Shown here in pieces: positions 1-11,960 of a DNA stretch of 64,000 nucleotides. A program made the translations under genes and the position numbers. The notes beneath the pieces are model-generated. The model searched no databases and had not been told where the DNA came from. It was given only the letters and a program-made list of their open reading frames with translations. The stretch covers positions 72,784,193-72,848,192 of the forward strand of contig CM017556.1 in assembly GCA_007844125.1 (NCBI GenBank). The letters run 5' to 3'. This stretch comes from Sinonovacula constricta (Eukaryota; Mollusca; Bivalvia; Cardiida; Solecurtidae). The number at the start of each line of letters is the position of its first letter. Within the stretch, counting starts at the first letter, position 1.

Positions 1-165
1 ATATGTATTACACTTAGGTCCCTTTGTAAAAGATACACAGAACTGTTATAATGTTTTATATGTGTATGTTTTATAGTTATAAACTTACATTTTAAATATA
101 ATACTCTTATCCAGAGTTAACATTTTTACAACCTTTCCTCTCATACATTTTCAACAAATACTTAC

Positions 166-1422
166 GATGAAGAAGTTCACAATGCCATTCTTGGGCAAGT
201 CTTTTTGCAAGAGTTGTTTTTCCAGAGCCTGGTTTTCCAATTACAATAAAGCAGGTTGGTTTAGACAACATGAAACGGAGCTCAGTCTGAAATAAGACAC
301 ATTGATAAATAATCTCAAACTATTTTAAATACGAATCTTAAGACATAGGTAAACTAGTCAAACAGTTCTTAATTGGAAAACAAGAACACATAAATCATTG
401 CTAACAAAACAATCATCAAAATCATGTTCTTAATGCCAAAATATAAATTAGAATAAGTTTTCTTAACTGTAAATAAACACAGAGTGATGAATTTTATTTA
501 CATTTACTTAAATAAAAAAATATATATTTTTAGCACATGTGTATGCAAAGCTGAATAAACATATGTTGTACATTAAGTTGTAAACCTCAACTGACTTATA
601 ACTCCTAAATTTAAAACAAAATAAAAGTGAACAAAAACAGTCAATATCAGTCAGTATCTGTATATCTGGTCCATATCTATTGCTGGAATAGATCGGCAAC
701 AAGAATGTTTCTCTTTATAGTTTCATACTGGTAGTTCCAACACACATACGACCTCCCATTTTATTTTTACATACACACACCAGCAAGTAAAAAAATTGCC
801 ATTGTAACATGCACCTTAGCACACAGGGCAGTTAAGTTATATCAATTCTAGTGGGCTTCTATGGGAAAATAAATCTTATTTAAAATAAGGAGACACTACT
901 ATAATTACAAGTTAAATACAAAAAGTGCAGGTTCCTTCTGAAAACAGAAGGCAGCAAAATAACACATTAAATTATTTAACAGAGAATTATAATTTTTACT
1001 CTGAAAATGTTAAAATACCTCATCTTCATTGTAGGGATCATAATCAATCTTCTTAAACAGGCGTTCCATATCTGCTGATCCTTTGGACAGATCGGTTACA
1101 CTAACCGCCTCTGTTATGCTGCGTTCTTGGGGAAGCCCTGACTCAGCCACTGGGGCTGTGTCCTAAATACAAATAAACAAGGCGAGAATCTAAAAGACTT
1201 CTTAACTCAAACTGTTGAAAAATATGAACAACCACCTGCAATGGATTTCAACGTTAGCTTTATATTTAAAACATGTCTTTTATTCATTATTAATACATAA
1301 TCGTGTAGCCTAAATGATAAATGCTTGTATCAACCTTAAAATAATATTACTGTAAAAATGTACGACAATAAATTAATAAAAAAATCTCGATTTATACTTA
1401 CAGTTTGGCTTGTGTCAGCCAT
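166..1422 (-). CDS. AK9: Adenylate kinase 9-like protein, N-terminal part (gene continues off the left edge)
   Basis: Three coding exons read on the minus strand: 1422-1402, 1162-1019 and 286-166, with consensus GT/AG borders and phase-0 junctions. The start is the ATG at 1422, in good context (A at -3, G at +4). The product begins MADTSQT, followed by a variable stretch and then a P-loop: residues 56-96 include LSKPTCF and the Walker A motif GKPGSGKTTLAKR. The arrangement 'DE(D/T)E..F.LSKP.CF...GKPG.GKTTLA' is the N-terminal signature of the multi-domain nucleoside mono/diphosphate kinase AK9, a cilia-associated enzyme in animals (family knowledge). Exon 3 ends in phase 1 at a gtaagta donor, so the gene continues to the left of position 1. 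The N-terminus is longer than needed for a minimal adenylate kinase, which favours AK9 over short AK isoforms. Confidence 0.82.
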
Positions 1423-1493
1423 ATTTGTTTGGTAGCTAAGGAAGCTCGGCCAATCTCGTTAACGTCCGTTATTGAGTCGGGTAATTCCGACAT
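1402..1493 (-). promoter_or_regulatory. Possible overlapping upstream ORF in the AK9 leader
   Basis: An ATG at 1493 (A at -3) opens a different frame from the AK9 start at 1422 and runs past it. After splicing to exon 2 it would end at a TAA within exon 2. If transcription starts upstream of 1493, this uORF overlaps the main start and could lower its translation. The transcription start is unknown, so this is inference. Confidence 0.3.
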
Positions 1494-1728
1494 TTTCCGT
1501 GTCGTTGGAGTTAATCGCAAAAGCTTGGAAGTAAGTAAACCTTTGTAAATTATTGAAGCTTTCCGATTGTAACAGAGTGTACAGATTTTTATTTTTATTT
1601 TCCTAATCACCTTTACGGATGTAAGAGATTGTTAAGATAAGCAATGCATCAGATCTAATAAAGATCTTTTCCCAGCATTAAACACATACTTTTCGACTAT
1701 CTACTAAGCAATTCAATAAAAAGTCCGA

Positions 1729-1736
1729 TGACGTCA
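1729..1736. promoter_or_regulatory. CRE-like palindrome upstream of AK9
   Basis: TGACGTCA, a perfect cAMP-response-element/ATF palindrome, lies about 300 bp upstream of the AK9 start codon. No other core-promoter element is obvious nearby. Confidence 0.35.
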
Positions 1737-2345
1737 TATTTGTCAACACAGTAAGCTTGGTTTCTAAACGAAAACTCCTGATTAATTTAAATTAGACGAT
1801 TTTTTTTATGATAATACATTATCGAGTCTTTATAATAACGCAAGAGATCAACAACAAGATAATGTTGTCGTGGGTTTGTCATCGATTGTTAAGAAAAATA
1901 CTGTTTCTATGTTGCGTGTGTGTGCTTTCGCTTCGGACAAGTAAACTTCGTACCGTAACAATTGTGTTTTTTTTCAATGGCCAAATAATAGTGTCTCGTA
2001 AATAATAAAAAATGCACATTAAACAAACAGTCGACTGTGACTGAGTCCTTTTCTTCTATATAGACGATATAGAGACAGAGGTTTTATGCTTTTGTGACAT
2101 AAATGGGCAAAATATGTTAAGTGAACTGTTTACTAAGGTGTACATGTGCCAGCAGTGGCCCTTCCTACGTAAATAAACAGATACAGACATTGTTAAACTC
2201 AAGGGCATACTTCTATGGTACACAGTGGCACACTGCTATGGTGAACAGTAGTACTCGTATTTGACTTGACATGCCAAATAAATCTACTGTTCAGCATTTA
2301 GAGTTGATTTTTTTTAAATCACAGCCAACCTATTGCCATTTAAAT

Positions 2346-2715
2346 ATTAAAGTAAATCTGAGGGGAGAAAATAATCCCGTCCTAAACAGGGATTCGAACC
2401 CAGGACCTTCAGATCAGTAGGCTGACACTCAACCACGTCGCTGAAGGGTTAACCAAACAGCAAGGCTGTTCGAAGTGCCTATCTGCACTACACTCCTCCC
2501 TCTTTACTTTTTCTGGACCTAAGCCTATCTCAGGACAGCCACACCAGGCTTCCGTTTACTTCTGACACCATTAAAGTAAACCTGAGATGAGAAAATAATC
2601 CTGTCCCTGAATGGGATTTGAACCCGAGACCTTCAGATCTGTAGGCAGACACTCAACCACGTCGCTAAAGGGTTAACCCAACAGCAAGGGTGTTGGAAGT
2701 GCCTATCTGCACTGC
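2346..2715 (-). repeat. Two tandem tRNA-derived SINE copies
   Basis: On the minus strand both copies show a Pol III split promoter: an A-box-like TGGTTGAGTGTC, then a B box, GGTTCGAATCC in the copy at about 2353-2450 and GGTTCAAATCC in the copy at about 2575-2680. The same flanking sequence (a GATTATTTTCTC stretch, then AGTAAAC-type tail) recurs with a period of about 224 bp. The complete unit between the two heads gives the body of the element. There is no tRNA-like fold strong enough to call a tRNA gene. Confidence 0.75.
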
Positions 2716-2880
2716 AATATTTAATTAAAACTGAGCAAAGATAATTACTTGAAGATGTATTATGATGCTCATATTACCTGAAATTGTCATTTGCATAAAG
2801 TATACCATTTTATAACTGTATAAGCATACTAACAAATTAAATGATTCTTATTTATTGTCTTAACCCAACATATAAAACTC

Positions 2881-2920
2881 ACACACGCACACATGTGTGT
2901 GGGTGTGTGTGTGTGTGTGT
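2881..2920. repeat. GT/AC microsatellite
   Basis: Alternating AC then GT dinucleotides, slightly interrupted. The AC run next to the GT run makes it partly self-complementary. Confidence 0.85.
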
Positions 2921-4273
2921 ATTCTGTTGTTGTTTTTCATCCTGAGACTTAGATTTATGATCACACTATTAAGAAGATCACACTATTAAGAAGCACTTAT
3001 AAAAATCGGATTGGGTAGAATGTGACAATTTGTCACTTTTATGCACTTTTATTCAAGCATACTTGTATCATTTAAAAATATTTTGAAACAATATTTTGCT
3101 TAAGCAGATATATTTGAATTTCACGGGGAAAATATTTCTGAACATTTTCTTATGTTTAATTTTTATAATAACATAAGCAAGTAGGATTACAATATTCAAG
3201 TGCTTCATTAGATAACCTGTCATCTGAGTTAAAATTATACACCACTGCTTGTTCCAGTTTGTTTTTTGTTACACCACACCATATCAATATATAGTAATAA
3301 TGGCAAAGTTCAGCTATTTTTGGTAGAGAAAAAAAATGTCTGGGTAGATCCACTGGGACACTGCAGCTTAATTGTATATAGTAATATTTTGGGACTGTTC
3401 TGTCTTGTAAGTGAGAATGTCCACTCATTGTGCATACAGGTCATTATCAGCTTTGCATTCAGACTTGTGATCTTTCCCAGGGGACCCGGATATCCGGGGT
3501 CTGTCTCACGTTGAGCACATCAATTCTCCTGCTTTGATGTTCCCAACAGACTTAATCTCACTCCTAAAGACTGCCCCAGTGGCTACCAGCTCATCATTCG
3601 ATTACTGCAATATAACCTACTGCAAGCGACCATCACCTGTGAGTGCGTGTGTGCAGCTAATCAGAACAGATCACTGCCCATCAATTGAGCGTACCGAGTG
3701 TTCATTGGTCACGTCGATAATTTCCTGCCCAATCCTACTGGTGTAAGAAAGCAACTGTCACAAACTGTAATCCCTTGATTGACAATAAAGCCACACCCAT
3801 TTAATGAATGGCGGGGATCATGCCCAATCAGTGACATGTTCTATTTTCAAACAACACTATGTTGAAAATGGAAGCAATGCTTAATGCACGTGCGGATGAA
3901 GGCATTTTAACTGAGCTTCGAAAAATTTAAATGTTTAATAACCTGTAAATAGGGTGCTATGAGAACTATTATGTATTTACCCAAATGCAAGCTCAGGATA
4001 ATTAGACTGAACTTCATCAATATCTTCCTAATTGAGTCAAGGTTCTAATTTTCATTATTATTATTACATTTGACAAACCTCCTTACTGCAAAAAGGTACA
4101 TTGACTTCCGTTTACTTCAGTACTCTTAACACACTGCATAAATCTGTAGAAAAATGGACATGCATGCATTTGAATGCAGGCAATTAACATGACAGAATAA
4201 TTCAAAAACATTTACCAAATGACCTGCGTACCTGCCTTACAAACAAAAAACAAACTAGTGCTAATTGTATGTG

Positions 4274-4295
4274 TGACGTCATAGCGCCATTTTGT
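4274..4295 (+). promoter_or_regulatory. CRE and YY1-like motifs, candidate ENPP promoter
   Basis: TGACGTCA at 4274-4281 is followed at once by GCGCCATTTTG, the reverse complement of a YY1-type CAAAATGGCGC site. The pair lies about 470 bp upstream of the ENPP start codon. A YY1 motif beside a CRE is typical of animal core promoters, so this may mark the ENPP transcription start region. A tract ending in ttttttacag near 4670 could be the acceptor of the coding exon, which would make the 5' leader spliced. Confidence 0.4.
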
Positions 4296-4750
4296 CAGCA
4301 GACTACAGCATTTGTTGAAACTGATGTGTTCAGGTGTACTCATAAAACCTACTCTAGTATTGATCTTTCTTAAACTGTGACTGCTGTGTAAAGTTTTACC
4401 ATGTTATGGTTTTAGTGTCTAAATTGGTGGGTCATCCTGGAATGCAACATTAAGATAAAGGGATCAATTAAAAGATAGTTAATCTTTTTATACCTTTAAA
4501 GCATTACAGTACGTGCAATACTAAGAACCTAATTATGGGTATGTGAGTAAATTAATTAATATTTTTTTTATTGATAGAAACCAGGGTCATCTTATTACTT
4601 TATATGTGCAATACTGTTTGACAATTTTCTGGTTATCATAGACATAACTTTTTATTTATTACTTTTTTACAGGAGAAACCATTTAAAGCAAGCACCACTG
4701 TCATCTAATTAAAAGAGATATAAATACCGAACACAAGAGCACCTTTTACC

Positions 4751-7700
4751 ATGAGGGGCCTCAGCAAACCGTGGACTGGTTCTGTAGTTTTTATGTCACT
4801 ACTAGTGATGTATGTATTCATGGAAGTAGTCAGTTGTACTGGATTGCCAAAATTGATTCTTATTTCAATGGATGGATTCAGGCACAACTATTTGGAACAA
4901 ATACCAGAAAAAGAGGTACCAAACTTTAACTATTTCAAGAAAAATGGAGTGCGTGTTAAGTCTGTGAAGAATGTTTTCCCATCTGTTACTTATCCAAATC
5001 ACTATAGTTTGATAACAGGGTTGTATCCAGAGTCCCATGGTGTTGTTCACAACAGATTCTATGACCCTAATTTAAAAACAAATTTTTTCTATGACACTGT
5101 GAGAGACAATCTAGATCCTCTGTGGTATGATGTTGGAGCGGAGCCCATCTATGTGACCAATAACAAAGCAGGTCAAGGTCGTAGATCAGGATCAGTACTT
5201 TGGCCTAGTGGAATTGGTCGTGTTAAGTGTATCGGGCCAGACAAAGTTGTTCCTAATGCAAACGCCTTTACTGTAATGAACTTTACAGAAAGAGTTGACT
5301 ATCTTATTAAGTGGTTCACAGAGGAAAAGGAACCTATAAATTTAGGACTGTTATACTTTAATGAACCGGATGAAATTGCTCATGAATATGGCCCCGATTC
5401 AGATGAAGTGAGAAACTTTATCAAAGGAGAGCTCAACAGTGTCCTCGGCTATCTGATGCAGGAATTGAAGGCTCATGGACTACAGGAGAGTATGAACATC
5501 ATCTTAACAGCAGATCATGGATTCGCAAAAGTCACCAATTATATTGCTTTGGACGAACATGTCAACTTGAGTTATTTTAACACCGGTTCAAATTTTCAAA
5601 ATTCCGTAGTTCTTCACATCTATCCTAATGAAGGTGAGTTTGTTACTAACGCTTAAGTGGGTTAAGAAATAGGAATTAAGTATTTTCATTATGAAAAAAA
5701 AACAAAACAGTTAGCTTTTAGACCACTTATTTTCTCCACCACATACATTGTGGAGGTATACAAATAACATTTACAGCTCTTTATACATTGAGCAAAAGTG
5801 CTAATTACATATGTAGTTGCTGTACTCCAATTGACAGATTTCAGAAAATATGTTTAAAAAAGAAATAACGGGTAATCATAATTTCATAAAATACTCAATG
5901 TTTTATACAACTTTCCTGACAGTTGAAATCAATTCTAGGGAAATATCAAAGTTATATCAAAACGTTATAAAAACAAACATGTGCATAATGCTGTTTGTAA
6001 CTTACTTTCACAGCTTTAACTTGTGAAAAAGTTGAAATAAATACTTGGCAACAGTTGAGTGATTCTGAATGCAAAAATAGCAATTAAAAATGGCAATTAA
6101 TGAGACATGTAAAAAGAAGAATTCATACAAAATTTCTTTTCAAAGCCACTTTTTAGAATGACCAATTAGAATTTTTTTATTGAGTTTAGATTTGGATGCA
6201 GGTACATATAATTATATGATGAGAAATAACAACTGTGATTCGACACTGATAGTAAAACTTGAAAATGTACACAAGGATTATTCAATATTATTCTTTCAAA
6301 CATTTATATTTAAGTTAACTTTAAGAAACAACCTACTTTATGTGTCTGTGAAGTGGTATTTTTGACTACTTGTATTAAAATTGTTAGTAATTTATGACTC
6401 CAGGTATGACAGAAAAGGTTCATGAGCAGCTGAATAAAGTGCCTAGCATCCAAGTATATATGAAGGGACATAGAGAGCTGCAAGATCTTCACTATGACAA
6501 CAACGACCGGATAGCTCCCATCATAGTAGCAGCAGCTGAAGGCACAATGATAGCAAAAAATAACGCTTCAATAATCAAAAAAAGTATGTCCATCCCTGTG
6601 AAAGGGTTCAAAAATAGCAAAAAATATGGACCAGTTCCACAACTCTTGGCTTGCTAATTATTAATCAAGCCCAGGCAAATAGTGCTTATCAAAAAATGAT
6701 CAGGATCTTCACTATTTGCTGCTATGTTGTATGAATTAGGTCTAATAAATAACCTTTGCATGTGACAGTTTAGTGTAGTTATTCACTACAGTAGCATGAT
6801 GAGTTAGCTAGCATGTATCATAGTATCAGACTTGACAAGAAGATTTTAAGGAAGAATATTTATGAATGGCAACTGCAGCAACATAGGATCATCTGGATGT
6901 TCTAGTGGTTACATGCTTCTTTCTCAATATTAGTTTTATCAATTTCAAACCCTTTATCTTGACAATTTTTTTTAAATTTCTTACTAGTGTGTATCCCGTT
7001 TTTCAGATTGGGAATTCCTATTGAGGTTCTAAAGTTAAATTTATGATCATGGTTTATGCATTGATGTATAAGGATTCAGTTATAAAATATGAAATAAGTA
7101 TGTTGAACATTGATCAAACGTTGAAAAAATGTCAACAGTGAAATTATCATTGCATTCCAAGATGGCTTGTATTAAAGTAAATTTGTAAACAGTGAACTAG
7201 GCCCCTCACCATGTGGGTTCGAATCCTGATTGAGGCAAGAACTTCATGTGGGGAACCCAGGCACAAGTCTTTGGCATCCACCAATAATTAGCTGGACATC
7301 ACCAGTATGACCATAATTGTGTTGGTTTGGTGTAAGAAAAAACAAATGTAAACAATGAATATGTACTGGTCAGCTATAGCTCTGTTTAGAAGCATTGATA
7401 TCTACTGAAATCTTATTTTTATTTTGGAACTCTATAATTATTATATAAAATATTTCATCATCATAGTAATCTTCTTAAAAGTTAATTCCTGACTCTTGTG
7501 AAGTGTCATGACAGGTATGGACATTCACTTGTACAATATTGTCAGTGCAGGTAGGTGCACTATATCCTAATTACACCTAAGGCAGTTCCTGGTTATTTCA
7601 CAGGGATGAGTAGAGTTTTTGAACATATATATCTACTTATCCCTGTGGGTTATTTTATATAAAAAAATGATATGACAATGCATAACAAATTTACAGTATA

Positions 7701-9104
7701 TGTTAAAAGTTATCAATCAAATGACACTTGGTTGACCTGAATGTTATAATAATTTATTTTAAACACACTTGTAACTTTATCTTACAGAGGGAGCACATGG
7801 TTACAACCCAAACATGTACGAAAATATGCACCCTTTTTTCCTGGCTGTGGGTCCAGCTTTCAAGAAGGAGTATGTTGTTGATTCAATTGACTCTGTGGAC
7901 ATCTATGAGATGATGTGTCACATCTTGAAGCTGCAGCCTGCACCTAACAATGGCTCCTTGAACCATGTCCTAGATATGTTGGTGGAAGACAGCTTTGTAG
8001 AGATCACCTACACTATCACTGGCATCTCATGTGAGTGAAACTGCTTACTTAACACACTTCTCTGTCAGTCTTTCCTTCTGTGTCTCTCTTTCTCTGTCTG
8101 TCTGCCTGCCTATCTCTTTCACTCTCTCTTTCTCTTACTCTCTCTCTCTCTTTCTCTTACTCTCTCTCTCTCTCTCTCTTTCTCTCTCTATCTATCTATC
8201 TCCATCTCTGTATTTCTATTTGAAATTTCTATCTCACTCTCACCTCACTTTCTATCACTCCTACTCAGTTTAAAGTATTGTTTGAATGCAAATATACAAG
8301 TATTACTATACAATCCATGGTAGCTCATAAAGTAGTGTCAGCCATATTTAAGTAAGGCCTTCATTTCAATCTTGTGTAAAGACTATTTTGGTCCTACAAA
8401 AAAGTTTTAGTTTAGCTTACTTTTTTTCTTTTTTTGTTACATCACACTTAAGCCAGCGTAAAAACACTGGTGTACTGCAGGTTGCCGGAAAACCTCCCTT
8501 CATGACCCCATGGGATGAGGGGCTGAGGAATTACAAGTTAGTGACACTAACCATGCCGGATGGGTGCTGTCTTTGTTACTCTCATCTTATCATGGTAGTG
8601 TGACTTTTGGGTGGCTCGGTGTCAGAATAGTATGACTAGGTTTGTGATCTACCGTATACAGATATTTACCATCACAATGTAGGCAGCTCTTTGCCAGTAA
8701 CACTTTTAAGGGAACATAATCTGTCCTTGAATTAAGTATTTTTGGCAGGATGTTAAATCTAAAAACAAACATGGTAATAAAAAGTGCATGCGTGTATCAC
8801 AAATATGGCAATAATCACTACAGTAGAACAGTAGAAGCAAATATGTCCATGATGTACTGCAAAAGAAAGGAAATTTTTCACTTCTATGACTTGATAATCT
8901 GTTTCAGTTTTGATCCTGGTAGGGTTGACAGTCTGTGTGGCAGGTCTCTACACCATATGTGCCTGCCACAATGCCAGGAAGCATCGACTGCTGCTACCAA
9001 ACAGGGGAAGCAACTCTTTCAGAAGCTCTGGAGTAATCTCCCTTAGGTCCCCCGAACACCATCTGCTACAGAGTGATGAAGAAGATGATGATGATGAATT
9101 CTGA
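4751..9104 (+). CDS. Ectonucleotide pyrophosphatase/phosphodiesterase, ENPP4/ENPP5-like
   Basis: Four exons (4751-5633, 6404-6583, 7788-8030, 8908-9104) join with all introns in phase 1 to give 500 aa. A hydrophobic segment at about residues 11-29 is a signal peptide or anchor. The alkaline-phosphatase-fold metal site is complete: D41 in SMDGF, nucleophile T80 in FPSVTYPNH, D207 and H211 in NEPDEIAHEYG, D255-H256 in TADHGFA, and H358 in GAHGY, whose codons span the exon 2/3 border. A single transmembrane helix (about 436-455) is followed by a short cytosolic tail ending in a run of Asp/Glu, the type I layout of ENPP4 and ENPP5. Such enzymes hydrolyse extracellular nucleotide phosphodiesters at the cell surface. 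No nuclease-like or somatomedin-B domain is present, which excludes ENPP1-3. I cannot separate ENPP4 from ENPP5 by eye. Confidence 0.92.
6671..6722. repeat. Small palindromic dispersed repeat (CAAATAGTG family)
   Basis: GCAAATAGTG at the left is repeated inverted at the right (CACTATTTGC), with GATCAGGATC between. It lies just inside ENPP intron 2. Related copies are at about 25199-25275, 26351-26495 and 42395-42475. It looks like a miniature inverted-repeat element. Confidence 0.55.
7196..7335 (+). repeat. tRNA-derived SINE fragment
   Basis: It has a canonical Pol III B box, GGGTTCGAATCC, and a 3' body (ccaccaa..ttagctggac..tgaccataattgtg) shared with the elements at 11760-11960 and 17450-17540. 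It sits in ENPP intron 2. Confidence 0.6.
8060..8215. repeat. CT-rich microsatellite in ENPP intron 3
   Basis: A long pyrimidine tract of CTCT and CTGT repeats just inside the intron after exon 3. The open frame across it (polySer/Leu) is an artefact of low complexity. Confidence 0.85.
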
Positions 9105-11129
9105 TTATGATGAACAAATAATATCATTTCTTAAAGAAACTTTGCTTAAAATAACTTAATGTTAAATGATGGGTTAAGAGCTTTGGGTGACGGTGATTAT
9201 TGCAGTAGATGTAGCAGAATTAATGGTACTGTCCACCAGTTCAAATGCCCGAAAAAAAGAAAATTGAGAGGAAACTTTGTAAACTGTAAATGCTGCCTTA
9301 GTTCAGTTAAATATATAACTTCCAAATCATTGGTCTTTAATTTTTGTATTTTTTCAATTTATCTTTGCAACAACTAAATTAAGTGCATAAGTGACGATGT
9401 AGAGTTTAAAAAAAATAACATTTTCACAGATATTTTAACAGAATAATCGAGCTTGAAGCTGTCAATTGTTTTTTTTTAGGGAAACATAATTTGTCAAAGA
9501 GGTTTTGCTAGAGATTTTATTTAATTTAAATCACAAAAGATTATTGTTTTATTTTATAAACAATTGTGTTAAACTGATGGACAGGACTTTAAAGATGTCT
9601 TTAAAAAAAGGCAGCCATGTGCCATATGTGAGTGTTCAATTTGAACGAGGTTGAAGTGGAAGATAAAATGGAAAAGTTATTGTGGAAATAGAAGAGATGA
9701 CGTTTCAAGATGTACTTTAAATGTTACATCCATCACAGAAATCCTTCACTAGTTATGTCCATGTGATAAATAGATTTGCTTGTTTAAGGGATGGCAGCAG
9801 TTTACCAGTTTGAGACCAGTTATGCTGTTCCTGTTTTACAGTTGAGGTTATTCAGTAAACCGCACCTTATTATTATTATATATGGAATATGTTGGGTAAC
9901 GTTTATATTTACAAACACTTTTAATATGTATTTTCCAAAATCATTTTACTTGAAGTGACACACACAGTCCACAGATTTAATAAACCATGAAAACAGAGTC
10001 CATCGTTGCCACATGCGGGTTCAACCCCTCTCCTTCCCCATCTAACATTCTTGATGTCAGGGATGCTTATGAGTGAATGGTGAAACATAGTGATCTAGTA
10101 AGCAATTTTATTAAAGAAATGCAGATGTGAAATTGTGATCATGCATTCAGTTCTATAGAATACCATGTACATTTTCAGCATTTATTATTTGACAGTGTGA
10201 TCGTCATCATTCCTTGTTTACATTCATTTACTGTCAAATAATGTAAGAATATCTACTTTACTTAATTCCTTTAAGTTGTAGCAGGCATTAATGGCATAAT
10301 AAAACTTAATTGGAAGTGCAAAAAATGATGGCCTAAGGCCAATGTTCACCAATCATTCTTAAGTAAGAATTGCTCAAGTCATGGATTTTAAGCCAAAATA
10401 TATTCCTTATGTATTTAGCTACATGTCTGTATTATTACATTCACTTTAACTTTGCTACTTTGAGCTTAAAATCGCATTGAAACTTCATAAATAAACTTAT
10501 TTGTGTTGGTATGAAAATTGTGACATGGGCTTAAGTCATGACATAGGCTTAAGAATGGTTGGTGAATACCGATCTATGCTAACAGTGGTATCTTATTCTA
10601 AGTAATGAAATATACTGGTTATGTTTTTGTCAAATGTTTAAAAAGGTTAACTGGGTCAAACGTTTGGTTAACCAGTTGCTGATTTTGTAACTGTTGCCAT
10701 CCTTCATTATTTTAAATATATATTTTTTTACTTGATCTTTTTAATGTTAATTAATTACACTGTATGCATTAATTTAATGATAATTGCAAAAAATATTTTA
10801 GCTTAAAATCATTTTAGTTATTGCCATTTCATCATAAATCGGCTCAGAAAATGAGTCCATACTAATTTATTGAGGGAAGTAGTATTATACTCTTGTCTAT
10901 TTCCCTTTATGTTTTTGTATTGTTTTGTAATTAATCAGTTGATAACTCAAACTTAGCATGAAGTTGAAACCCCAATCATTAAATGGTCTGATGTATGGAA
11001 GTCTCAGTATTACATCACATGGTTATGATGTATTGTCAATTGATTCTACACTCCTTTTACTCATTATTGTGTGTATTACTTCACCAATTCACATCCTAAG
11101 TTACCGTCCTCGCAATCTTCTCATGGCGA
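9105..11129. other. ENPP 3' UTR and downstream intergenic DNA
   Basis: AT-rich sequence follows the ENPP stop codon, with several AATAAA-type hexamers and no recognisable coding region. A MITE-like palindrome lies at 10345-10566 and a possible SINE B-box remnant (GGGTTCAACCCC) at about 10017. I cannot choose the true poly(A) site. Confidence 0.5.
10345..10566. mobile_element. MITE-like element with terminal inverted repeats
   Basis: A 19-bp terminal inverted repeat, TTCACCAA(T/C)CATTCTTAAG, bounds about 222 bp with one mismatch between the arms. Further inward, AAGTCATG motifs also pair. There is no coding capacity, and I could not identify a clear target-site duplication. Confidence 0.5.
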
Positions 11130-11757
11130 TGCTTAAAGTTGGGGGCGCCCATGACATAATAGTTGAGTTGGGTAGCACCCATAGCATACTGGTAGAGTTT
11201 GGGGGCACCCATGGCACATGGTAGAGTTTGGGGGCGCCCATGGCATCATGGTAGAGTTTGGGGGCACCCATGGCATGATAGTTGAGTTGGGTAGCACCCA
11301 TAGCATACTGGTAGACATTGGGGGCACCCATGGCATCATGGTAGAGTTTGGGGGCACTCATGGCATAATAGTTGAGTTGGGTAGCACCCATAGCATACTG
11401 GTAGACATTGGGGCACCCATGGCATAATAGTTGAGTTGGGTAGCCCCCATAGCATACTGGTAGAGTTGGGGGCACCCATGACATCATGGTAGAGTTTGGG
11501 GGCACCCATGGCCTAATGGTAGAGTTGATTGCGCCCATGACATAATGGTAGAGTTGGGGGCGCTGATGGCCTAATGGTAGAGTTTGGGGGTGCACATAAC
11601 ATAATGGTAGAGTTGGGGGCACCCATGGCCTAATGGTAGAGTTTGGGGTCGCACATAACATAATGGTAGAGTTGGGGGCACCCATGGCCTAATGGTAGAG
11701 TTGGGGCGCCCATGGCCTAATGGTAGAGTTGGGGCGCCCATGGCCTAATGGTAGAGT
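11130..11757. repeat. 30-bp minisatellite, about 21 copies
   Basis: The unit is about 30 bp, with core GGTAGAGTTTGGGGGCACCC then ATGGCATGAT. Two sub-types alternate in the left part (GTAGAGTTTGGGGG and GTTGAGTTGGGTAG). The right part is more uniform, with CCTAATGGTAGAGTT. Because 30 is a multiple of three, long open frames appear on the minus strand, but they are pure 10-residue repeats without any other domain. The array ends in the head of a SINE (see 11740-11960). Confidence 0.85.
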
Positions 11758-11960
11758 TTCTGACTAGTAACTGCTCCAACTGTTTTGCCTCTTACCACAT
11801 GGGTTCAAGTCTCATTCGGGTGAAGGACTTGATGCAGAATGGCCATCTAGTTGACTTGCAGTAAGCCATTGGTTCTACCCAGACATTTGTTTGGGGTCTT
11901 CCTTCACCAAATTAGCTAGATGTTGCTTTAATGATCATAATTGGTTTATGCAATATATTT
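11740..11960 (+). repeat. tRNA-derived SINE at the end of the 30-bp array
   Basis: GCCTAATGGTAGAGTTTCTG carries an A-box-like TGGTAGAGTT, followed by ACTAGTAACTGC and a B-box-like GGGTTCAAGTCTC. The tail shares ggggtcttcc..caccaaat..tagctaga..atgatcataattg with other SINE bodies in the window. Confidence 0.6.

Larger units (their letters stand above)
1494..4750. other. Intergenic region between AK9 and the ENPP gene
   Basis: It holds the AK9 upstream region, a tandem pair of tRNA-derived SINEs (2346-2715), a GT microsatellite (2881-2920), a short 19-bp tandem duplication near 2960-2995 and a candidate ENPP promoter (4274-4295). Short open frames here show no recognisable domains, and I see no further gene. 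Confidence 0.5.

Noticed and set aside
2353..2450. Functional tRNA genes at SINE heads (also 58520-58590 and 60340-60410)
   Set aside because: A and B boxes are present, but acceptor and anticodon stems do not pair well and long SINE bodies follow.
8031..8273. 80-codon Ser/Leu-rich frame
   Set aside because: CT microsatellite in an ENPP intron. The true exon ends at 8030 with a gtgagt donor.
11101..11685. 194-codon minus-strand frame of P/Y/M-rich repeats
   Set aside because: It is the 30-bp minisatellite. The repeat length explains the open frame.
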